DNA of 11,237 bases from Cyclobacteriaceae bacterium. Its GTDB lineage: Bacteria > Bacteroidota > Bacteroidia > Cytophagales > Cyclobacteriaceae. The notes under the pieces were generated by a model, which was not told where the DNA came from, did not search any database, and saw only the letters and a program-made list of their open reading frames with translations. The position numbers were made by a program, and so were the translations under genes. The stretch spans positions 1 through 11,237 of the forward strand of contig JAOUKJ010000082.1 in the NCBI GenBank assembly GCA_029882675.1, given 5' to 3'. This document shows positions 1 to 6,183 of this stretch, piece by piece (position 1 is the stretch's first letter; every line of letters starts with the position of its first letter).

Positions 1-1
1 C

Positions 2-97
2 TGGTGCAGGCAGGGGCCGCCACTTGCCCGGGTCAGTAATATCCGGGTGGAAGAAATAAAGACTGTCGGTTTTGACCGTTTTGAAGTGAGACGGTAA
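2..97 (+). CDS. C-terminal tail of an unidentified protein (5' end outside the window)
   Basis: A plus-strand reading frame enters from the left edge and runs 31 codons to a TAA at 95-97. The other two plus frames stop at 37-39 and 57. The tail is charged and ends in the residues GFDRFEVRR. A bidirectional hairpin terminator lies about 50 nt past the stop, which fits the end of a real gene. I do not recognise the family; 31 residues are too few. The minus strand is also open across 1-163, but that stretch has no ATG or GTG start and would read through the rhodanese terminator, so the plus-strand reading is preferred. This is a weak call. Confidence 0.4.
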   Translation, partial: WCRQGPPLARVSNIRVEEIKTVGFDRFEVRR

Positions 98-136
98 CCG
101 AAAATTTAGTATTCCCTTAAATCCTAAGGCGCCTTT

Positions 137-182
137 AAAAAAAAAGCATTTTAACTGTGAATATCACAGCTAAAATACTTTT
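137..182. terminator. Bidirectional intrinsic terminator between convergent genes
   Basis: The arms at 146-160 and 164-178 pair at 13 of 15 positions around a 3-nt loop. On the minus strand the hairpin is followed by nine Ts (complement of the A-run 137-145), a textbook terminator for the rhodanese gene that stops at 199. On the plus strand it is followed by TTTT (179-182), so it can also end the gene entering from the left. A 10-bp palindrome, AAGGCGCCTT, lies just left at 126-135. Confidence 0.8.
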
Positions 183-198
183 CACTCATTCCCCTGAT

Positions 199-507
199 TT
201 ACTGGTTCCAGTTGTACTGAACATTAGTCCAGCTACCACCGTTGTGCGCATCCACGCCTTTACTTTCCAAAATATGCTTAGCTGATCCGCTTCGGTTGCC
301 CGATGCACAGCAAAGCACTACTGGTTTGTTCCACTTTTTAATTTCCTCAGCCCTTTTGCTGATCTCATCCAACGGAATGTTCTTTGAGTCAACCACATGG
401 CCGCCCATAAACTCTCCCCTTGATCTCACATCAACGATTACTGCCCCTTGAGCCTTCAAATCAGCGTAATCCAGCTTTTTACCTAATAATAAATCTAATA
501 TTCCCAT
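199..507 (-). CDS. Single-domain rhodanese-like sulfurtransferase
   Basis: This is a small cytoplasmic protein of 102 residues with one rhodanese fold. Such proteins carry sulfane sulfur on a cysteine as a persulfide; the physiological partner is not visible here. The active-site loop CASGNRS follows the strand PVVLC, with the persulfide cysteine at residue 67 of this model. The upstream VDVRSRGEF segment is the usual rhodanese CH2-type motif, and the length is normal for a single-domain member. The frame can be extended upstream to a GTG at 538-540, but a TAnnTTTG box at 540-547 overlaps that GTG. A transcript from it would start near or below the GTG, so the ATG at 505-507 is chosen. No neighbour shares its operon. 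There is no signal peptide. Confidence 0.85.
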   Translation of the reverse strand: MGILDLLLGKKLDYADLKAQGAVIVDVRSRGEFMGGHVVDSKNIPLDEISKRAEEIKKWNKPVVLCCASGNRSGSAKHILESKGVDAHNGGSWTNVQYNWNQ

Positions 508-539
508 TTGTTTTTTGTTTTCGTATTTAAAATATGACA

Positions 540-547
540 CAAAGGTA
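540..547 (-). promoter_or_regulatory. Bacteroidota-type -7 promoter box for the rhodanese gene
   Basis: On the minus strand the sequence TACCTTTG matches the Bacteroidota primary sigma factor -7 consensus TAnnTTTG exactly. The chosen ATG is 33 nt downstream, leaving a short A-rich leader. I found no clear TTTG -33 element about 19 nt upstream, so the call rests on the -7 box and its position. Confidence 0.5.
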
Positions 548-580
548 ATGATGTGAAATGATGCCTTTTGTAATTTATGT

Positions 581-621
581 CACGTAAGCGAAAATAATTT
601 TAATAATTTGTTGATTACGTG
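581..621. repeat. Inverted repeat CACGTAA/TTACGTG behind the aldo/keto reductase gene
   Basis: A 7-bp arm CACGTAA (581-587) is mirrored by TTACGTG (615-621) across a 27-nt AT-rich spacer, directly after the stop codon of the aldo/keto reductase. It could form a weak terminator hairpin, or be an operator for the rhodanese promoter about 35 nt away. Neither is established. Confidence 0.3.
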
Positions 622-1641
622 TTAAAACACCCTTTTATAGTTCTCAACAATCATACCGGCATAAGGTTTAGCCAGGGCCTCTAAATCTTTCATTTCCGTC
701 TCGCTGAGTTTTTTCAATTCGCGAAGTGTTTTTACATTATCTTCCAGTTCCTGAAGATTGGCACAACCACTGCACAAGACAGAGACAGGTAAGCCGTATA
801 CATATTGGTGCAATTTAGATAACGCTATACCTTCTTTACCCACCATGTCGGGGATGTCTTCTGTTTTGATATGTGCCGGAGTAGTATCTATACGTTTGCC
901 CATCATACTTCCCCCGGCCATCGTTTTCATGGCAATGGCGCCGTACCCCCGTTCAAGAAGTACCGGCAAAAGTTTATTTTGAAATGACTCAAAAGAGGAG
1001 TCGCAAACATTCATTGGCATCTGGACGGTTTCCATTTCAAGGCCCCGGGCCTTAAGTATTTCCAAAAAGTGCAAATGGGTCTTGGGATTTTGGTGTCCTG
1101 TAAACCCGATATACCTTGTTTTTCCTTTTTCACGGGCCTCAAGAAACACATCGAGCACACCGGCGTTCAATCGATTGTCTACATCTTCAGGCCGGTTGAG
1201 TGCATGCATTTGCCAGAGATCCAGATAATCCGTGTTAAGGGCCTTTAGCGATTCATCAAGGTGTTTCTGCGCCTCTTTGGCCGTGCTTCCCGGCGACTTG
1301 GTCATCAAAAAAATATCCTCCCGGTATTTGGGCGTAAGAAATTTCCCCATGTACTCCTCAGATCTGCCGGCATGGTAACCCCGGGCATTATCATAGAATC
1401 GAACGCCCAGTTCCATTGCCCGCTCGATCATTTTTTCTGCCTCTTTGGGATTGAGTGTAATGCCGAGGTGATAACCACCCATGCCAAAGGCCGTGGTTTT
1501 TTCACCATTGCGTATAAGCTGCCGTTGGGGCAACACCTCACCAAATTTATCATTTACGGGATTTGCCGAAGCCCAGTCAGCAAAAAGGCCAAATGCGGTG
1601 AGCGCACTTGTTTTCTTAATAAATTCACGTCTTGTTTTCAT
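622..1641 (-). CDS. Tat-exported aldo/keto reductase
   Basis: The protein has 339 residues. An N-terminal twin-arginine signal (TRREFIKK at 3-10, then a short hydrophobic stretch and a plausible cleavage near ADWASA at 21-26) predicts export as a folded, cofactor-loaded enzyme. The rest is an aldo/keto reductase (beta/alpha)8 barrel using NAD(P)H to reduce carbonyls or oxidise alcohols. All four catalytic tetrad residues are visible: D84 and Y89 in FYDNARGY, K115 in LMTKS, and H146 in WQMH. Length fits the secreted group of this superfamily. The substrate cannot be read from the sequence. The start is the ATG at 1639-1641, which places the RR motif correctly. It has its own upstream region of 182 nt and is probably transcribed alone. 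The active-site call is strong and the substrate is unknown. Confidence 0.88.
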   Translation of the reverse strand: MKTRREFIKKTSALTAFGLFADWASANPVNDKFGEVLPQRQLIRNGEKTTAFGMGGYHLGITLNPKEAEKMIERAMELGVRFYDNARGYHAGRSEEYMGKFLTPKYREDIFLMTKSPGSTAKEAQKHLDESLKALNTDYLDLWQMHALNRPEDVDNRLNAGVLDVFLEAREKGKTRYIGFTGHQNPKTHLHFLEILKARGLEMETVQMPMNVCDSSFESFQNKLLPVLLERGYGAIAMKTMAGGSMMGKRIDTTPAHIKTEDIPDMVGKEGIALSKLHQYVYGLPVSVLCSGCANLQELEDNVKTLRELKKLSETEMKDLEALAKPYAGMIVENYKRVF

Positions 1642-1711
1642 GGCAGAGCGGGTTTTGATAAGGGAAATGAAAAATCAATTAACATTCGTTCCTCAATTTA
1701 AAGAATATTGT

Positions 1712-1738
1712 CAAATGAATAAAATGATTTTTCATTTG
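1712..1738. promoter_or_regulatory. Inverted repeat upstream of the aldo/keto reductase, possible operator
   Basis: Perfect 8-bp arms CAAATGAA (1712-1719) and TTCATTTG (1731-1738) are separated by an 11-nt AT-rich spacer. The site lies 71 nt upstream of the aldo/keto reductase ATG. On the minus strand the left arm reads TTCATTTG, one base off the TAnnTTTG box, so the repeat may overlap the promoter. A regulator site is an inference; no regulator gene is in the window. Confidence 0.3.
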
Positions 1739-1804
1739 TTCGCTCCTGTCCATTAAGTCGTGTGTACACTATTACCGGAAAGACCGCCGGCATTCCGATA
1801 AACA

Positions 1805-1823
1805 TTGACTTTAGACAAGTCAA
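1805..1823 (-). terminator. Hairpin directly after the zinc protease gene, end of the pan operon
   Basis: Perfect 7-bp arms TTGACTT (1805-1811) and AAGTCAA (1817-1823) surround a 5-nt loop. They start immediately after the TAA at 1824-1826 of the last gene of the operon. On the minus strand the hairpin is followed by TGTTTATC, a short imperfect U-tract. It is a plausible but weak intrinsic terminator. Confidence 0.45.
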
Positions 1824-2519
1824 TTAATCATCACTACCCCCCATGAACATCATGACATAATATAACAAGGTAACCAGAGAGCCGATCGCTGTAACCACGT
1901 ATGTCATTGCGGCCCATTTCAGGGCATCTTTGGCCATTTCGTGTTCCTGGCTGGTAACAATGCCGCGGGCCTCAATCCATGCAAGTGCTCTTTTGCTGGC
2001 ATCAAATTCTACGGGCAGTGTAACGAAAGCAAAAAGCGTGAATACAAAGTAACAGCCAATGATGATTAGCAGGGCCAGGCTCCAGGGAATCATACTGGGC
2101 AGCATGAATCCACCAAAAAGCATCACCATAAAAATAATGTTCATTATTCTTGAAGTGGCATTTTGCAGGGGTACCAGTACGGAACGTACCTCAAGCATGC
2201 TGTATGCTTTGGCATGCTGTACGGCATGGCCTGTTTCATGCGCAGCAACTGCCGCTGCCGCTGCATTTCTGGCGTGAAAAACACTTTCACTCAGGTTGAT
2301 CGTTTTGTTGGCCGGGTTATAATGGTCAGTAAGCTGACCTCCCACACTAATCACCTGCACATCGCGGATTCCGTTATCTGCCAGCATAAGCTGAGCCACT
2401 TCTGCGCCCGTCAGGTTTGAGCTAAGGGTTTCCTGACTGTATTTCTTAAATTTACTTTTCAGCCTTGAGCTTATGATCCAGCTCACCAGCATGAAGAACA
2501 GACCAATTACCAAAATCAT
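1824..2519 (-). CDS. YugP-family membrane zinc metallopeptidase
   Basis: The protein has 231 residues and belongs to the neutral zinc metallopeptidase family typified by YugP (Zn_peptidase_2). A first hydrophobic segment covers residues 1-17. The zinc motif HETGH is at 94-98, followed by the family-typical stretch QHAKAYSMLEVR. Further membrane segments lie near 125-142, 146-166 and 205-226. The conserved LPVEFDASKRA segment (168-178) probably supplies the third zinc ligand, E171, by analogy with gluzincins. Length is standard for the family. Its substrate is unknown; the fold suggests cleavage at or in the inner membrane. The start codon overlaps the stop of rfaE2 by 4 nt (ATGA), indicating translational coupling as the last gene of a five-gene operon. 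The family call is strong. Confidence 0.9.
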   Translation of the reverse strand: MILVIGLFFMLVSWIISSRLKSKFKKYSQETLSSNLTGAEVAQLMLADNGIRDVQVISVGGQLTDHYNPANKTINLSESVFHARNAAAAAVAAHETGHAVQHAKAYSMLEVRSVLVPLQNATSRIMNIIFMVMLFGGFMLPSMIPWSLALLIIIGCYFVFTLFAFVTLPVEFDASKRALAWIEARGIVTSQEHEMAKDALKWAAMTYVVTAIGSLVTLLYYVMMFMGGSDD

Positions 2520-3013
2520 ATTATATTCGTTTTATCGTTAATAATCTTATTAATTATCTTACTGGTAGAATATCCTTCAACCAGCGGGATCGTAATAACT
2601 TCACCTCCATTTTCTCTAACAATATCTGCGCCAACAATGTTATCTGCCAAATAGTCATCACCCTTCACGAGGATGTCAGGTTTTAGCTGGCTAATCAGCT
2701 CATAAGGGGTGTCTTCATCGAACAACACCACCATGCTTATAAAAGCGAATCCGGCCATAACCCTGGCCCTGGAATGCTGATCGGCCACGGGCCTGGAAGG
2801 GCCTTTAAGACGGCTTATACTATCATCGGTATTCAGGCCCAGAATTAGGTGGTCTCCCAGGTTGGCCGCCTTTTCCAGATAATCCACATGACCCAGATGT
2901 ACCAGGTCGAAGCACCCATTGGTGAAAACAGTTTTATGGCCTTCTTCTCTCCATTTCAGACTCATTTCAATGGCATTGTCCAGCGAGAAAATCTTATTGG
3001 TTGTGTTAAACAT
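2516..3013 (-). CDS. rfaE2: D-glycero-beta-D-manno-heptose 1-phosphate adenylyltransferase
   Basis: This is a 165-residue nucleotidyltransferase that adds AMP from ATP to heptose 1-phosphate, the late step toward ADP-heptose for the LPS inner core. It corresponds to the C-terminal half of the bifunctional HldE of enterobacteria. The nucleotide-binding signature is TNGCFDLVHLGH at 31-42, with HxGH at 39-42. Other family marks are NTDDS (61-65), KGDDY (117-121) and the closing YSTSKII loop (148-154). As a stand-alone enzyme it needs a separate HldA-type kinase, which is not in the window. It overlaps the flippase-like gene by 8 nt upstream and the protease by 4 nt downstream. Cytidylyltransferases such as TagD share the fold, but the sequence pattern fits RfaE2 best. 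Confidence 0.9.
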   Translation of the reverse strand: MFNTTNKIFSLDNAIEMSLKWREEGHKTVFTNGCFDLVHLGHVDYLEKAANLGDHLILGLNTDDSISRLKGPSRPVADQHSRARVMAGFAFISMVVLFDEDTPYELISQLKPDILVKGDDYLADNIVGADIVRENGGEVITIPLVEGYSTSKIINKIINDKTNII

Positions 3014-4037
3014 TTTTATTCTTTCTGATAATATACTGGCTTAACAATAATGAAAACAGTCCAAAAATAATAATGATAAAGGTTTGCCAGCCGTGGAAAA
3101 TGAAAGAAAATGCGACACTTTCCTGCTGACCAAGGCCATAGAGCAACACCAGTCCAAAAGGAACAAGTACATGATAACTGCCTGTTCCTCCGGGTAATGG
3201 TATAGCCATTGCAATACCTCCAATCACAAAAATGCTTAACGCCGCTAAAAGGCCAAGTTCTGCAGTTTGTGGAAAAGCAATGATTACAAAATAGCTCATC
3301 AGGTAGTAAAGAACCCAAATCAATACACTATACGTAAAAAAGAGTGTTTTGTTTTTGATCTTAAAAACAATAGTCAGTCCTTTTTTTAAACCCCGAAATG
3401 CAGTGCGCATCTTCACCGCCAAACGCAGGGTTTTCATTTTATAATAACGGAAAACAAAAATAATAAAGGCAATACTCAAAGAAAGACCCGCCACACCAAG
3501 TATCAAAAGTGAGGTTATAGGATATGTTGCCCCTTCATCTTCTCCCGAGATGTTTAGCTCACTAAAAAAGTACAGGAGATTATCAAGTTCTATGAAAAAG
3601 GCCAGGGCAATAAGTGAAAGAAGAAAAAAGAGGTCGATGACTCTTTCGGCCACCACTGTTCCAAAAGAGATATCCATTGGTGTTTTATCGAGCTTATATA
3701 TATTGTAGCAACGCGAAACCTCACCCCCCCGGGGTATTGCCAGGTTGACAAAATAGCCAATCATGACCGAGAGAAAACCGTGACCGAGTGATACCGGATG
3801 ACCCAAGGGCTTCAGGAGCATACGCCATCGCTCAGCGCGTATGACATGGCTGATGATGGCCATGAATGCAGAAAGGAACAGATACTTTTTATCAGCAGTA
3901 GCCCAAATACTCATGATAAAACCTAGTTTTGTCTGCCCTTCGCCCACTTCAATATTATATACGGCCAACCACAGCAAAAGGGCAGCAATGCCTACCATGA
4001 TTAAATACCGAACTAATCCTTTAAGTTTTTCCTGCAT
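3006..4037 (-). CDS. Flippase-like membrane protein (LPG synthase transmembrane domain family)
   Basis: The protein has 343 residues with about eight hydrophobic segments (roughly 11-27, 52-67, 85-101, 134-150, 175-196, 232-254, 262-280, 290-304 and 313-336; two of these may be re-entrant). It matches the UPF0104/lysylphosphatidylglycerol synthase transmembrane-domain family (PF03706). Typical conserved positions are visible: RAERW (67-71), PRGGEVSR (102-109), ERVID (131-135) and the late PLPGGTGSYH loop (280-289). It lacks the soluble aminoacyl-transferase domain of full MprF, so only the lipid-handling half is present. The substrate is unknown; relatives are thought to move lipid or polyprenyl-linked molecules. 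It lies 11 nt downstream of panD and overlaps rfaE2 by 8 nt, suggesting an envelope role shared with heptose supply. That role is inferred. Confidence 0.82.
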   Translation of the reverse strand: MQEKLKGLVRYLIMVGIAALLLWLAVYNIEVGEGQTKLGFIMSIWATADKKYLFLSAFMAIISHVIRAERWRMLLKPLGHPVSLGHGFLSVMIGYFVNLAIPRGGEVSRCYNIYKLDKTPMDISFGTVVAERVIDLFFLLSLIALAFFIELDNLLYFFSELNISGEDEGATYPITSLLILGVAGLSLSIAFIIFVFRYYKMKTLRLAVKMRTAFRGLKKGLTIVFKIKNKTLFFTYSVLIWVLYYLMSYFVIIAFPQTAELGLLAALSIFVIGGIAMAIPLPGGTGSYHVLVPFGLVLLYGLGQQESVAFSFIFHGWQTFIIIIFGLFSLLLSQYIIRKNKNV

Positions 4038-4048
4038 ATAAATAAAGA

Positions 4049-4396
4049 CTACACCGGCCTGTTTTGCTGGTCGGGAAATATAACGGTAGGTTCGAAGTTC
4101 TTCGCTTCCCCAGGCTCCATATAAGCATAGGTTATGATGATGATAACATCCCCCACCTGTACTTTCCGGGCAGCAGGACCATTAAGACACACTTCACCTG
4201 ATCCACGCTTTCCTTTGATAACGTAAGTGTCAAGCCTTTCTCCGTTATTTATATTTACAATCTGCACTTTTTGACCTTCAATGATCTCTGAGGCATCCAG
4301 CAGGTCTTCGTCTATCGTAATACTACCCACATAATGCAGTTCCGCCTGGGTAACCTTTACCCGGTGGATCTTCGATTTCATCACCTCTATTAACAT
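4049..4396 (-). CDS. panD: Aspartate 1-decarboxylase (pyruvoyl enzyme)
   Basis: This 115-residue enzyme decarboxylates L-aspartate to beta-alanine, one of the two substrates of PanC. The self-cleavage site is the G24-S25 bond in HYVGSITID; cleavage turns S25 into the pyruvoyl group. K9, R54, T57 and Y58 fall at the same numbers as the active-site residues of the E. coli enzyme, which supports the ATG at 4394-4396 over the internal ATG five codons later. The LNGPAAR segment (71-77) is also typical. The gene lies 7 nt after panC, so the two beta-alanine-linked steps are coupled in one transcript. No separate cleavage factor (PanM/PanZ) is seen, as expected outside enterobacteria. Confidence 0.96.
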   Translation of the reverse strand: MLIEVMKSKIHRVKVTQAELHYVGSITIDEDLLDASEIIEGQKVQIVNINNGERLDTYVIKGKRGSGEVCLNGPAARKVQVGDVIIIITYAYMEPGEAKNFEPTVIFPDQQNRPV

Positions 4397-4403
4397 CCCA
4401 TCT

Positions 4404-5258
4404 TTAATTTTGCTGCAAAGTTAACAATGTATTGTCAATGAGCCTAATCTTACCCATGTGACCGGCGATACACAACGCCACACGGCTATAACCCGATAAT
4501 GATGATAAAGGTTTCAATGTATCTGCATCAGTGATTTCAATATATTCCAGCCGGGCCGGGTGTTTCCCGAACATCTTTTCAATGGATGTTTTGACCTTTT
4601 CGGGAGAAAAACCGGCAAGCAACAACTCACTTCCCCTGGATAGCGCCTCATAAAATACCGTGGCTTCACTTCTTTGCTCCGCAGTAAGCAGCAGGTTTCT
4701 TGAAGACATCGCCAGGCCGTCTTTTTCACGGACTATGGGCATGCAACGCAACTCAATATCGAATTTCAACTCTTTGTTGAGGGCACTGATCACCGCAAAT
4801 TGTTGAAGGTCTTTTTGGCCAAAATAGGCCTTGTCGGGGCGGACGATATTAAAGAGTTTGGCTACAACGATACCCACACCGTTAAAATGCCCGGGCCTGA
4901 AATGGCCTTCCATCACTTCCTCCAGGTGGCCAAAATGCAGGTTTATCAGGGGTTTGCCCTCATACATTTCCTGATCATGGGGACAGAAAACAGCCTGTAC
5001 CCCTGTCTTTTCAAGTTTTTCGAGATCTGAATCCCGTGTTTTGGGATAATTTATATAGTCCTCAGGGTTATTAAACTGACTGGGATTTACATAAATGGTG
5101 GCCAGCGTAATATTATTTTCTGACAGGCTGCCCTTCATCAGTGAAAGGTGGCCGTTGTGCAATGCGCCCATCGTAGGCACCAGCCCCAGTGACATTCGGT
5201 TTAACCGGCACTTATTCACATAATCCCTCAGTTCCTGGATTTTATAAAATACCTGCAT
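4404..5258 (-). CDS. panC: Pantoate--beta-alanine ligase (pantothenate synthetase)
   Basis: The enzyme has 284 residues and joins pantoate and beta-alanine with ATP to give pantothenate, the precursor of coenzyme A. The class I nucleotidyltransferase signature PTMGALHNGH lies at 28-37 (HNGH at 34-37). IYVNPSQF (55-62), GVGIVVAKLFNIVRP (127-141), YFGQKDLQQ (145-153) and the KMSKS-like loop MSSRN (184-188) follow in the family order. The frame is open to an ATG at 5303, but the ATG at 5256-5258 gives the usual length and natural N-terminus (MQVFYKIQEL). A TAnnTTTG box at 5285-5292 would also place transcription downstream of the longer start. It is the first gene of the minus-strand operon, followed by panD after 7 nt. 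Confidence 0.96.
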   Translation of the reverse strand: MQVFYKIQELRDYVNKCRLNRMSLGLVPTMGALHNGHLSLMKGSLSENNITLATIYVNPSQFNNPEDYINYPKTRDSDLEKLEKTGVQAVFCPHDQEMYEGKPLINLHFGHLEEVMEGHFRPGHFNGVGIVVAKLFNIVRPDKAYFGQKDLQQFAVISALNKELKFDIELRCMPIVREKDGLAMSSRNLLLTAEQRSEATVFYEALSRGSELLLAGFSPEKVKTSIEKMFGKHPARLEYIEITDADTLKPLSSLSGYSRVALCIAGHMGKIRLIDNTLLTLQQN

Positions 5259-5284
5259 ACTTATTAAAAAGGGGGTAAAGCGGC

Positions 5285-5292
5285 CAAAATTA
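5285..5292 (-). promoter_or_regulatory. TAnnTTTG promoter box for the panC operon
   Basis: On the minus strand TAATTTTG matches the Bacteroidota -7 consensus and lies 26 nt upstream of the panC ATG. No clear TTTG is found at the -33 spacing, so the assignment relies on the box and its place in the divergent gap. An identical octamer serves the opposite gene at 5336-5343. Confidence 0.45.
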
Positions 5293-5313
5293 AATTCATT
5301 CATTAAAAAAACC

Positions 5314-5343
5314 TTGAGTTTTGATATAAATTTTGTAATTTTG
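5314..5343 (+). promoter_or_regulatory. TTG-N19-TAATTTTG promoter for the GT5-DUF4270 unit
   Basis: A TAATTTTG box (5336-5343) matching TAnnTTTG is preceded, with exactly 19 nt between, by TTG at 5314-5316 as a -33 element. This is the best-formed Bacteroidota-type promoter in the window. Transcription would start near 5350, about 30 nt before the ATG at 5380. That rules out the upstream in-frame ATG at 5314. Confidence 0.6.
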
Positions 5344-5379
5344 TGCTCTTGTTTGAGCTCTAATCTAAATTTTATACTT

Positions 5380-6183
5380 ATGTCAAAATTAAGAGTCCTT
5401 TATGTAGCCAGTGAGATTAATCCGTTTCTGGAAACTTCAGCCGTTGCGGATTTTGTGCGAAAATTACCCCAAGCCATGCAGGAACGCGGGATGGAAATCA
5501 GAATATTAGTTCCGCGATTTGGGTTGATCAACGAAAGGAAGAACCGGTTGCATGAAGTTGTCAGGCTTTCAGGTATTAATATTGCGGTAGGTGACGATGA
5601 GAAGCCCCTGATTATCAAGGTTGCTTCTATACCAAATGCCAAGATGCAAGTGTATTTTATTGACAATGAAGATTATTTCCACAGAAAGTCTGTTTTTCAC
5701 GACAAGGAAAATAATTTTTATGCAGACAATGACGAAAGGGCAATATTTTTCTGTAAGGGCGTTATAGAAACAGTTCGCAAACTGGGATGGGCCCCTGATA
5801 TTGTTCATTGTAATGACTGGATCACAAGCCTTATTCCCTTGTATTTGAAAACAACTTATAAAAATGACCCTTTGTTTAAAGAGACAAAAACAGTGTTTTC
5901 AATTTATAATAATGCTTTTGACCATAAATTCAGCACAGACCTGATGAGTAAGGTGAAAATGATGGACATCGAAGATGATATGCTTCAGGGACTTCAGACC
6001 GCTGATTATGAAGGGTTTATAAAGCTGGCAACAGAGTTTTCTGATGCAGTGATAAAAGCAGAAGACACCGAAGTTGATTTTCTTAATAATAATAAAAAAG
6101 AGAATAAGGCGATGGATGTCATTGAAGAAGGAGAAAATTTTACTGAATCGTATTATAATTTATACCATGACCTTGTGGGTTAG
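5380..6183 (+). CDS. Orphan N-terminal domain of GT5 glycogen/starch synthase; likely lacks glucosyltransferase activity
   Basis: The protein has 267 residues and resembles only the N-terminal half (starch synthase catalytic domain) of GlgA, which is normally about 470-500 residues. VLYVASEINPF (7-17) and PDIVHCNDW (139-147) match GlgA's first strand and its PDIVHxHDW segment, and TVFSIYNNAF (171-180) matches the TIHN region. The KTGGL motif, whose lysine contacts ADP-glucose, is changed to ETSAV (18-22), and the C-terminal nucleotide-binding domain is absent. Synthesis of glucan is therefore unlikely; a binding, scaffold or regulatory role is inferred. The tail after 230 is rich in N, K and E. 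The ATG at 5380 matches the GlgA N-terminus and sits below the promoter. The gene overlaps the DUF4270 gene by 17 nt. It is often annotated simply as glycogen synthase, which probably overstates its function. Confidence 0.8.
   Translation: MSKLRVLYVASEINPFLETSAVADFVRKLPQAMQERGMEIRILVPRFGLINERKNRLHEVVRLSGINIAVGDDEKPLIIKVASIPNAKMQVYFIDNEDYFHRKSVFHDKENNFYADNDERAIFFCKGVIETVRKLGWAPDIVHCNDWITSLIPLYLKTTYKNDPLFKETKTVFSIYNNAFDHKFSTDLMSKVKMMDIEDDMLQGLQTADYEGFIKLATEFSDAVIKAEDTEVDFLNNNKKENKAMDVIEEGENFTESYYNLYHDLVG

Noticed and set aside
1..163. Minus-strand open stretch at the left edge with a protein-like translation
   Set aside because: It has no ATG or GTG start and would have to read through the terminator hairpin at 146-178. 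It is in codon phase with the plus-strand tail, so it is more likely the mirror of that gene. Sequence left of the window would settle this.
1261..1701. Plus-strand open frame of 146 codons antisense to the aldo/keto reductase
   Set aside because: It overlaps the catalytic part and start of a gene with all four tetrad residues visible, and shows no protein-like motif.
3016..3318. Minus-strand 100-codon frame inside the flippase-like gene
   Set aside because: It is an out-of-frame shadow of a membrane protein gene; the cysteine, tryptophan and phenylalanine-rich product arises from the shifted frame.
5259..5303. Longer panC start 15 codons upstream
   Set aside because: The extra residues do not match PanC N-termini and the TAATTTTG box lies inside them; the ATG at 5258 gives the standard length.
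6074..6183. Frameshift hypothesis: the GT5-half and the next frame being one broken GlgA
   Set aside because: The downstream frame begins with a lipoprotein signal and carries DUF4270 features, not the C-terminal glycosyltransferase domain.
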